Part shown: piece after piece, positions 7,914 to 14,616 of the stretch
Position numbering within the stretch: the stretch's first letter is position 1
Layout: the number at the start of each line of letters is the position of its first letter
Source of the DNA: a virus
Length of the DNA: 34,095 nucleotides
Reading direction: 5' to 3' (one strand)
IMG/VR virus record: IMGVR_UViG_3300008339_000252
Span: 1-34,095 of that record
Position numbers and translations under genes: made by a program
Notes under the pieces: model-generated
The model's database searches: none
What the model saw: only the letters and a program-made list of their open reading frames with translations
Told to the model about the DNA's origin: nothing

Positions 7914-8108
7914 CTATAGCGAGCCGCGTTGGCATTGGCATTGGCAATTGCTGTTGTAGTCGTCAGTAAACGTATGGCCATGCGATACTAAAGTATCTAC
8001 AATATCCAACATTTGAGTGAAATGAGCTGCTGTAATTGTTTCGCCGGCCGCCTTATCCGCTGCGGCCCCAACGCCTGAGGTAAACTGACTGGTATTATCT
8101 GCTACCAT
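7914..8108 (-). CDS. 64-residue HxH/CQCQCQ protein; candidate RiPP-like precursor
   Basis: An Ala/Thr/Gly-rich N-terminal half leads into a predicted helix (residues 25-42), then H43-G-H45-T and FTDDY, and finally C55-Q-C57-Q-C59-Q before RGSL and the stop. A small protein with a Cys-rich tail placed 15 nt upstream of a SPASM radical SAM gene, with two more after it, is the classic layout of a peptide precursor and its maturases. Residues 25-45 align without gaps with both modules of the 131-residue protein. An AGGAG (8115-8119) sits 6 nt before the ATG and within the end of the previous gene. Alternatives are a metal-binding tip protein of the virion or an Fe-S carrier. No family is recognised with certainty; the coding call is strong because of the ribosome-binding site and tight packing. 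Confidence 0.8.
   Translation of the reverse strand: MVADNTSQFTSGVGAAADKAAGETITAAHFTQMLDIVDTLVSHGHTFTDDYNSNCQCQCQRGSL
7929..7946. repeat. Three tandem hexamers encoding Cys-Gln
   Basis: The plus strand reads ttggca three times in a row; on the coding strand each TGCCAA encodes one Cys-Gln of the C55-Q60 tail. A fourth related unit, CAACGC, breaks the pattern. In-frame hexamer repeats can gain or lose units by slippage, changing the number of Cys residues without a frameshift. Confidence 0.85.
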
Positions 8109-8109
8109 T

Positions 8110-9072
8110 TTATACTCCTAAAAGAAGAGATTCTATTGTTATTTTTCTATCATCTGATATTATATATGGCTTCGTGAGGTCGTAACAATCGAACGTAACC
8201 TTGATATATCCCATACCAGGCTGCTTTTTAACTAGGATGGTATTACCCTTTATTTCCGTATCCCAAGATGACTTTACTGTAAAATAGTTATTAAGTAAAC
8301 AACTATTCGTTTTATGATATATTAACGAATTATGACCAATCTCTATCTTGAGATAGTCTTTTTCAACAACCAATGTATTTGCCACATATTCGCAATCAAC
8401 CCTAGGTTCAAAAGCAAACCTTACTATATTACCGGTTTGGTCGTGAGTTGATGAAATGGTGCGCTCATTTGTATTCATGCTAACGCCGGCATGGCCAGAA
8501 ATAATGTTATGGTTGCACATTAACACATATCCATTTGTTTTTGCCAACCGAAAAGCTATAAAAAAAGTAAGAACGTTGATTTGTTCGTTTTGCCCTATAT
8601 CGTCTATGCCATCAAACACTTTAAGCTGGTTGTCCTTCCCCCGCACAATATACTGGGAGTCTTTCAACAGCGTCGTTTCGCTTGTCGGGTCCTGTTTATT
8701 TAATATAAGGGCTAATGATACCCATTCATACTCATCTAACGCGCGCTCCATTAAATCAAGGTCAAGAATCCTTGTGTTGTCAGGTGTGCGCATTTGAGCA
8801 GGTAAAAAAGATCTAGTAATTAATACGTCATTTCCGTCTTGCAAAAAAACAAGATTAGTAATATCTTTATCAAACTGACGTAGTATGGGGCCCTGCTTAT
8901 ACTCTCCGGCAGCTTTGCGTAGGGATGGAAGAAGAAGTCGAGTGTTAGCAGGCACTACTAATGTAGATCCGTTTTGATCTACAAATGTACGGTTTGTATT
9001 ATTAATGGCATTAGATACCCCATCCCACTGGGAAGGTCTATTTGTTGCTCGCATAAAAAGCCAATGTTTCAT
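8110..9072 (-). CDS. Unrecognised 320-residue protein, possibly lectin-like beta-sandwich
   Basis: I do not recognise this family. The sequence alternates hydrophobic strands with polar turns. A central stretch, from EWVSLALILNKQD through a GKDNQLKVFDG strand to FFIAFRLAKTNGYVLMCNHN and ISGHAGVSMN, has the spacing of concanavalin/LamG-type jelly-roll domains, which often bind glycans. That is a weak visual inference. There is no signal peptide or membrane segment. The ATG overlaps the stop of the 189-residue gene by 4 nt, and the gene is followed after one base by the 64-residue small protein, whose ribosome-binding site lies inside this gene's last codons. It could be a virion protein carried in the cassette or a partner of the modification enzymes. 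Confidence 0.7.
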   Translation of the reverse strand: MKHWLFMRATNRPSQWDGVSNAINNTNRTFVDQNGSTLVVPANTRLLLPSLRKAAGEYKQGPILRQFDKDITNLVFLQDGNDVLITRSFLPAQMRTPDNTRILDLDLMERALDEYEWVSLALILNKQDPTSETTLLKDSQYIVRGKDNQLKVFDGIDDIGQNEQINVLTFFIAFRLAKTNGYVLMCNHNIISGHAGVSMNTNERTISSTHDQTGNIVRFAFEPRVDCEYVANTLVVEKDYLKIEIGHNSLIYHKTNSCLLNNYFTVKSSWDTEIKGNTILVKKQPGMGYIKVTFDCYDLTKPYIISDDRKITIESLLLGV

Positions 9073-9638
9073 AATTGCTGTATATACTCCAAAACTTCTT
9101 GTTCTACACTTCCATCAAAAAAAACATCATATATGTGCTTATTATTTTTCATCCACTTATTGTGAGCATCGCAGATTGTATGACCCTGCATAGCTCGTAT
9201 TCCCTCATGCTCCTCCATATGGTCTACTTCATATTCTGTCTCAGAGACAGTCCATCCAACAAAGATATCTACATTCGAGGGTTTTGTTGTGTTATGAGGA
9301 AAGGTAATAACAAGTTTAGAATCCCCGCCCTTAATTTCAGCAAATGTTTTAGCATACACGTCATCAAATAAGTGACTAAAATGAACCATGGTTCTTTCAT
9401 TTTCTGCAGTAGCATCGACGGCCTCACTATACTGACCTTGTTTTACTAAAGCACTAACTTCTTTTCCATATAGCCCAGGATTGCTTATAACATGATTAAC
9501 CATATATTCATATACATTCTCCGTGCCCAACCGGTTATACTGCTGCTCAATCATTCTTAAGTTAGTGGGGGTGTTTGTTTGCTGCTTTATTTTGTAGGCG
9601 GATTGAGATTCAATTGGATAATTTAATAATATAATCAT
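9069..9638 (-). CDS. Unrecognised 189-residue protein
   Basis: No family is recognised. I place the start at the ATG at 9638 (MIILLNYPIESQSAYKIK), 5 nt after the stop of the P-loop gene. A longer reading from a TTG at 9692 would overlap that gene by 49 nt and is less likely. The middle is helical and charged. A VITFPHN strand and an EVDHMEEHEGIRAMQGHTIC stretch, rich in His, Glu and one Cys, could bind metal. The C-terminus (DVFFDGSVEQEVLEYIQQL) is acidic. The stop overlaps the ATG of the next gene (ATGA). Its fixed place between the kinase-like and 320-residue genes suggests a shared pathway, but no function can be assigned. Confidence 0.7.
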   Translation of the reverse strand: MIILLNYPIESQSAYKIKQQTNTPTNLRMIEQQYNRLGTENVYEYMVNHVISNPGLYGKEVSALVKQGQYSEAVDATAENERTMVHFSHLFDDVYAKTFAEIKGGDSKLVITFPHNTTKPSNVDIFVGWTVSETEYEVDHMEEHEGIRAMQGHTICDAHNKWMKNNKHIYDVFFDGSVEQEVLEYIQQL

Positions 9639-9643
9639 TTTTA

Positions 9644-10351
9644 TTATCTTGACATTAACACTTCTACAACACTTTCTATTGTATTTTTGCAATTTAATTT
9701 GAATGTATCTAGATTGCTGTTGTTGTTAATATTAGCAGCAACCTCTACAATGCGCGCTTTATCAAACATGGTATCGTTATACTTCATGGTAGTTATAGCA
9801 TCTTCTATACTGCATTTTGGCGTCATTCCATCAACATAATTATTTACCCACCAAGATGTTTCATATGTCTTTGGCCGGCTGATTGTAATCATAGCATCAA
9901 ACATATCATTGTATTTAAATTTAGTTGATAAAGGACATTGCACAAATACAACATTATTACTTTTTAAAAAAAATGAATATGTCGACATAGTCTTTATATC
10001 CTCAGATATAAAATTCATGTGTACATCAAACATTACGTTTTTTATAGTCTCATATGTAGTATAATTTTGTGACATATATACAACCAATTTACTGTATCTG
10101 CTGTCAAAATTAAGCTTATTCCATGTTAAAATTTCTGCTTGATGTTCTGGAGGCAACAATGTTATTTCCGGTATTGGAAGAAACGTGTCCTCCATTATTC
10201 CCTCGCGGTCATAATTAAATATGGTATATCCTAGCTGCCGGACTACCGTATCAAACTCTGTTTTTCCGCTGGCCGCCATTCCGACTACCCCAATAACGGT
10301 AGCTGATCTGCGCAATGCCTGGATTCGTAAGTTGTAGTCGTAGTTACTCAT
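9644..10351 (-). CDS. P-loop NTPase, small-molecule-kinase-like
   Basis: A 235-residue protein with a Walker A motif G24-M-A-A-S-G-K-T31 after a VIGVVG strand. This is the GxxxxGKT loop seen in adenylate, deoxynucleotide, shikimate and dephospho-CoA kinases. A later strand, VVFVQCPL (residues about 132-139), fits the central sheet. The lid and acceptor site cannot be assigned by eye. An N-terminal RIQALRR helix precedes the loop. The ATG overlaps the end of the cobalamin radical SAM gene by 8 nt. It might phosphorylate a cassette product or a nucleotide for phage DNA synthesis; its position inside the cassette favours the former. The NTPase call is firm; the substrate is unknown. Confidence 0.8.
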   Translation of the reverse strand: MSNYDYNLRIQALRRSATVIGVVGMAASGKTEFDTVVRQLGYTIFNYDREGIMEDTFLPIPEITLLPPEHQAEILTWNKLNFDSRYSKLVVYMSQNYTTYETIKNVMFDVHMNFISEDIKTMSTYSFFLKSNNVVFVQCPLSTKFKYNDMFDAMITISRPKTYETSWWVNNYVDGMTPKCSIEDAITTMKYNDTMFDKARIVEVAANINNNSNLDTFKLNCKNTIESVVEVLMSR

Positions 10352-12386
10352 ATATAACTTTAAGGTCCTGAAAGTTTTTTGGTTTTACACTATTTGAGCA
10401 AAGGGACAAAAAGTGATTGCGTATTCGTGTATTTAGGTCGACGTCTTTATCCCATTCCGCAAGATCTTGCGGCACGTATGTAGTCTTTTTTTCTTGAATT
10501 ATATTATTTTTCATATATGTTGACCAATCGTATTTTGTAGTAAACTTATATGCTCCGGGCGTATAGCTGATAGTCTTTAGCGAAGATGCAACATACACAA
10601 TTAAATCATCCCGTATAGCATCTTCCCCAAATTGTTCTGCACACCATTGCTGTAGAGCGAAGTAAAACGTACTAATGTTTAAATATACAATCATGTTAAA
10701 CAAAGGACCAGGAAGACTTCTTACTTGAAAAGGAAAGTTTTCAGGTAAATCGTAGTATTCAAAATCGACAACTTCATCTTGTTGTAGCTTTTTTAGGCCC
10801 TGAGTTTTCATAGTCTGCAAAAGTTGATTTTGTACGACGGTCATCTTATTGTTACCATACAAGAAGGTTTCCCAGAACTTTCTATAAAAAGTACTATGAT
10901 TGATACCGCTAGAGGCAAGATATTTTGTAATCGGTTGTAGTATTTGTCCTACTTCTGTTTGTAAAATAATGTGATCAAGAAGAAACATATTAAGCCATTC
11001 TTCTCTTGTATATGAGCTAGTTTCAATTACAATTTCAGTGGGCTCCATCCATTCAGGATCGATTACTAAATGGCGGATACCAACAGGCTGCTCATCCAAT
11101 TTCTTTTTAATAATGACAGAGCCTCCATCTACTGTGCTCCTCATACCAAAGCTAGTTTTAAGACTTTTAATGCTGAACCGTTTACGGTATTCCGGTTTGG
11201 ATGCTGGGGTTGTTGGTAGAAGGTGCCATATGTATCGACGGCCAAACGTATCTAACGTACAGGAATAATCCAAAGCTTCATAGTAGCTATCCAGCGTTGC
11301 GCCAGGCAGACCAAGAATCATCTCTAAACGTATCTTGCCGCCAAACTTATCTCTAATCTTTATATAACTTTCTAATTGAATTTTCCAATCTTCATCTGTT
11401 CTGTCAATATTTTTTAGCACTTCTCTATTTAAATCTTGAACAGGAACTTTGTAGTCAGATAACATCCCGTGCTCTGCTGTTAACGATTCAATAAGATATA
11501 CGTTTTGTTTATTTACCTTTGACGGACCAAAGAAGTACATTACGCTAGGAACATTTGCATTTCTTTTCCATTCACAAATACGTTTAATTATATCAACATC
11601 GCGATCGATTATTCCAAAGTTGGCATCCGTAAATGAAAAAAAGAATGGCTGAACATGTTCCATTATAAAGTTGATATCTTTCATAACCATATCGGTTGGT
11701 TTGAAAGTGACTTTGGAATTAATTCCTCCCCCCCACTCACAGTATGTGCAGCCAAACGGACATCCTCGAGATGTTTCATAAGCAACATACAACTTTTTAT
11801 CTTCTATTTTAGCTTTTTGAATTCGTCTGCTAAGATAATGTATATTACGTTCGTAAATATTAGATGGCCATTTAAAGTCTCGTTTGTAGAAGCTAGCAAA
11901 CGATTCCTTCCACATTCCCTTGTCGGGGTATATGCAAAAAGGAACTTCTGATAGATTGGGAGTAGGCTGTTCTAATTGATAAAGGTACTCAGTGATAAAA
12001 ATTTCACCATACCCATCCTCTTTACATACTGCATCGATAAAGTAATTATCTTTAAAGTAATTAATATTTTCTTTGTATGTAATATGAGGACCGCCAACAA
12101 CAATCTTACAATTGGGAAGTTGCTTCTTAACTTGCTCTGCTACATGTAGCGAAAGTCCTACGTTCCACACGTATAGAGAGAACCCAACAACGTTAGGTTT
12201 GCGGGTTACTATTTCAGTTACAAGTTCGTCAACATGGAAAGCAAAAGACTCAGTGATTGGGTCTAACCATTCCCACTGAGTCTTGCTTTTATTGTTTTCT
12301 TCGAAATAAGATTTGAATGATAGCCACGCATAATCTATTCCAAGAACCTCTGCGGCCATGGAATAATTCACAAATTGTATTTTCAT
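10344..12386 (-). CDS. Cobalamin-binding-domain radical SAM protein
   Basis: A 680-residue protein with a Rossmann-like B12-binding domain at about residues 1-145 (NVVGFSLYVWN near 65-75, KIVVGGPHIT near 94-103, KEDGYGEIFI near 122-131) and no DxHxxG base-off motif. The radical SAM motif follows as RGCPFGCTYC, C209-x3-C213-x2-C216, and then EWGGG. LRLEMILGLPGATLDSYYEALD-type residues (about 355-375, matching the GLPGxT motif common to B12 radical SAM proteins) support the core. The C-terminal ~230 residues are unrecognised. Such enzymes commonly methylate unactivated carbon or phosphorus or rearrange rings. It is the first gene of the cassette, starting 1 nt after the fibre gene with no promoter, so it relies on read-through. 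Class is secure; reaction unknown. Confidence 0.92.
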   Translation of the reverse strand: MKIQFVNYSMAAEVLGIDYAWLSFKSYFEENNKSKTQWEWLDPITESFAFHVDELVTEIVTRKPNVVGFSLYVWNVGLSLHVAEQVKKQLPNCKIVVGGPHITYKENINYFKDNYFIDAVCKEDGYGEIFITEYLYQLEQPTPNLSEVPFCIYPDKGMWKESFASFYKRDFKWPSNIYERNIHYLSRRIQKAKIEDKKLYVAYETSRGCPFGCTYCEWGGGINSKVTFKPTDMVMKDINFIMEHVQPFFFSFTDANFGIIDRDVDIIKRICEWKRNANVPSVMYFFGPSKVNKQNVYLIESLTAEHGMLSDYKVPVQDLNREVLKNIDRTDEDWKIQLESYIKIRDKFGGKIRLEMILGLPGATLDSYYEALDYSCTLDTFGRRYIWHLLPTTPASKPEYRKRFSIKSLKTSFGMRSTVDGGSVIIKKKLDEQPVGIRHLVIDPEWMEPTEIVIETSSYTREEWLNMFLLDHIILQTEVGQILQPITKYLASSGINHSTFYRKFWETFLYGNNKMTVVQNQLLQTMKTQGLKKLQQDEVVDFEYYDLPENFPFQVRSLPGPLFNMIVYLNISTFYFALQQWCAEQFGEDAIRDDLIVYVASSLKTISYTPGAYKFTTKYDWSTYMKNNIIQEKKTTYVPQDLAEWDKDVDLNTRIRNHFLSLCSNSVKPKNFQDLKVIYE

Positions 12387-12387
12387 A

Positions 12388-13851
12388 TCATAGGATTACT
12401 GCTTCAACAATCCCTTCACTATACTCATTATGGTCGGTCAAGGCAACAGCAAATACGTGGTCATATCGTACTTGAGCTGTGCCGGGAGCTGCAGGAGCAT
12501 GCGCTGGTCCTAAAGAATCTCCTTTTTTTACAATTCCGTAAACGCGGACAGGAACACGGCCTTTAAGAGCAACATAGGTTCCACCTTCCAAGTCCTTGTT
12601 CATCATAAATGCTGGATTTTCTGATATAACCCCAATTGGTCTTGTTCTATCACTACCAGTAGATGCTGTGACTTCTTTTTCACCACCAACACTTATTACG
12701 GTGCCAATTGGATATTCAGCGTCGGCCAAATACTTTTCAGCCAAGTCGGCGTACCGAGCAGCTGTCGCTGTGCCAGTCATAACATTAGCAGAGAAGTTGC
12801 CAGAAGCATCACGCGCAACAATTGAGTTGCCTGTGTTTGTTTCCGTGGCAGAACGGAAAGTGCCTCCATATAATAAGAAGTTGGCATTTTGCGCAACTCC
12901 ATTCAATGTAGCAGTAACGACGTTTGCACTAAAGCTGCCGGAGGCATCCCGAGCCACTACCGTACTTGCGGTAGCAGCATCTGTTGCATTTACACTAAGC
13001 GATCTGTCTACGGATAGAGCGCCGCCTCCAACTAAATAAGCTCCAGCACTAATACTACGAGAGCAGGTATTAGCATTACCACTTACACTACCAACAATAG
13101 TTGCTGTAAATGTAGCTGCACCAGTAACTGCCATTGTGTTAGAGAATGTTGCAGCTCCTGTTACGCCTACGGTGTTTGAGAAAGTAGCAACGCCAGTAAC
13201 TGCCATTGTGTTAGAGAATGTTGCAGCTCCTGTTACGCCCACGGTGTTTGATAAAGTAGCAGCGCCAGTTGTACCTAAAGTACCACCCAATGTTGTACTG
13301 CCGCCTACATAGAAGCTGCTTGATACGTTTGCTGTGCCAGTAACTGTCAAAGAAGCGTCCGGAACAGCATTGTTAATACCAACCCGGTTGTTAACAGCAT
13401 CAACAAACATTGTACTTGAGTCAATGTTCGTATTGGTTGTACCAGTTACAGAAAACACGTTTGCAGCAACTGTGCCAGCATTAATAGTCGTAGCGTTAAT
13501 GGTTGTTGTGGTAAACGTACCTGAAACGTTTGCATCTCCGTTAACAAAAAATGCTACTGTGGCGGAAGCTGCGTTTATAGAGAGACGATCATTAACGGCA
13601 TCGATTACCAGCGTATCTGTGTCAAACGTCACATTGCCTGTGCTAAACGAAACAATATTACTGAACGTTGCATTACCTGTAACATTTATAGTGTTAGCAA
13701 ACGTGGCTGCACCAGTTACTGTAAGAGTATTAGAAAATGCAGCAGTGTTTGTTACGGTTAAGTTTTGTTGAACGGCAGCGTTACCTGCCACTGTAGCGTT
13801 CTCAGTAACAAAAAGGCCTTTGCGAGCTCGTAGGTCTTGTATAACCGCCAT
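12388..13851 (-). CDS. Repetitive tail-fibre protein with conserved C-terminal domain
   Basis: A 487-residue protein. Residues 15-270 are built from a roughly 12-residue beta repeat (consensus VTGAATFSNT), including an almost exact 72-bp DNA repeat. FVDAVNNRVGIN near 150 is a motif shared with the fibre gene at the left edge. The last ~120 residues form a compact non-repetitive domain: ADLAEKYLADAEYPIGTVIS, then VALKGRVPVRVYG, KKGDSLG and EGIVEAVIL. I recall similar domains at the ends of fibre proteins in marine T4-like phages; the part after PIGTVIS resembles a beta-barrel head, and a chaperone-like role is possible but not shown. A GGA-type ribosome-binding site (AAGGAAAAAC) precedes the ATG. 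It is the last structural gene before the radical SAM cassette. Confidence 0.85.
   Translation of the reverse strand: MAVIQDLRARKGLFVTENATVAGNAAVQQNLTVTNTAAFSNTLTVTGAATFANTINVTGNATFSNIVSFSTGNVTFDTDTLVIDAVNDRLSINAASATVAFFVNGDANVSGTFTTTTINATTINAGTVAANVFSVTGTTNTNIDSSTMFVDAVNNRVGINNAVPDASLTVTGTANVSSSFYVGGSTTLGGTLGTTGAATLSNTVGVTGAATFSNTMAVTGVATFSNTVGVTGAATFSNTMAVTGAATFTATIVGSVSGNANTCSRSISAGAYLVGGGALSVDRSLSVNATDAATASTVVARDASGSFSANVVTATLNGVAQNANFLLYGGTFRSATETNTGNSIVARDASGNFSANVMTGTATAARYADLAEKYLADAEYPIGTVISVGGEKEVTASTGSDRTRPIGVISENPAFMMNKDLEGGTYVALKGRVPVRVYGIVKKGDSLGPAHAPAAPGTAQVRYDHVFAVALTDHNEYSEGIVEAVIL
13121..13251. repeat. 72-bp direct repeat in fibre gene
   Basis: A 59-bp block at 13121-13179 recurs at 13193-13251, offset 72 bp, with a single base difference (t/c at 13167 against 13239). 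It encodes two 12-residue fibre repeats (a 24-residue unit). High identity at the DNA level points to recent duplication or ongoing recombination. Confidence 0.85.
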
Positions 13852-13874
13852 TGTTTTTCCTTATGCTATATCAA

Positions 13875-14612
13875 TTAAATAATTGTTGTTCTTGCTACTT
13901 TAAATGTGGCATTTGTTGTTGGAGTTGCTAGCAATCTTACATTGCCGGTGTTTATATCGGCATCAAATGTACAGAATAAAGTAACTGAATTTGCTATACC
14001 ATATTCTGTAATGAATACAGTAGACCCATCGTGGGTCAATAGTATTTCGGATGCCTGATAGCCAGTAGTATTATTTTTTACTTCTATTACATACTTTGAT
14101 GTTCTGTACGTTGTTGCTGAATAAGAATCAACAACTGTTTGTCCGGGAGTTGTGTTAGTGTAAGCAACAGTATTAGATTGAATTGTTAGTACGCTACCAA
14201 TGTTTACCCGAGTAGTGATACTTGCTGTATTAGAAACGGTAAGTGTATTTGCTACAGTAGCGTTGTTAGATATATCTAATGATGTACCAAATATTAACCA
14301 CCGCCCGCTTGTATTTCCTAATGTTACTCCATTAGCAGTTGGTAGTGTGTCGCCATTAAAAGTAGCTGTGTTGGAGGCGTTAAAAGAATTAGCCCATATA
14401 TTCCAGCGGTTGCTTGTATTGCCAAGTGCTCGACCTGAAACATCAGGTACAAAGTTGCCTTGAACATTGGCCGTAAATACGATACTTCCCCCAACACTCA
14501 AATCTCCAACAACGTTAGCGCTACCAAAAACAAGAAGGTTTTGCTCTATGTCTGTGTTACCGACAACCAGTAACCCATGCTCTGCTTTAAATTTTGTATT
14601 TCCAGTGGCCAT
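13875..14612 (-). CDS. Fibre-like virion protein with shared C-terminal domain
   Basis: A 245-residue protein, Asn/Thr/Ser-rich with repeats such as LGNTSNRWNIWANS and LGNTSGRWLIFGTS near residues 60-110. Its C-terminal ~90 residues (TSKYVIEVKN, ASEILLTHDGSTVFITEYG, FDADINTGNVRLLATP) form a beta-rich domain widespread in T4-like marine phage structural proteins. The motif ILLTHDGSTVFITEY aligns with ILIVADGTNAFLTEY in the next gene upstream (14617-15567), so the two are paralogues at this end. The domain is probably the distal head of a short fibre. The start follows the preceding stop by 4 nt. Receptor specificity cannot be read from sequence. Confidence 0.82.
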   Translation of the reverse strand: MATGNTKFKAEHGLLVVGNTDIEQNLLVFGSANVVGDLSVGGSIVFTANVQGNFVPDVSGRALGNTSNRWNIWANSFNASNTATFNGDTLPTANGVTLGNTSGRWLIFGTSLDISNNATVANTLTVSNTASITTRVNIGSVLTIQSNTVAYTNTTPGQTVVDSYSATTYRTSKYVIEVKNNTTGYQASEILLTHDGSTVFITEYGIANSVTLFCTFDADINTGNVRLLATPTTNATFKVARTTII

Positions 14613-14616
14613 ATTG

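Noticed and set aside
8106-8113. TATAAAAT before the 64-residue gene as a promoter
   Set aside because: The sequence is the ribosome-binding-site spacer plus the start codon itself, so it cannot drive that gene, and it departs from the late consensus.
9069-9692. Longer version of the 189-residue protein starting at TTG 9692
   Set aside because: It would overlap the P-loop gene by 49 nt and begin with a rare start codon; the ATG at 9638 sits just after the upstream stop.
13683-13690. TATAAATG on the minus strand as a late promoter
   Set aside because: It is one mismatch from consensus and lies within the fibre coding sequence far from any start.
12596-13771. Long plus-strand open frames (12596-13039, 13334-13771)
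   Set aside because: They lie exactly opposite the repetitive fibre gene, and their Val/Ala/Pro-rich translations are the antisense of Asn/Thr/Ala codons. No ribosome-binding site is visible.
13083-13851. CRISPR-like repeat array
   Set aside because: The regular repeats are in-frame 12-residue fibre units with no unique spacers and no adjacent cas genes.
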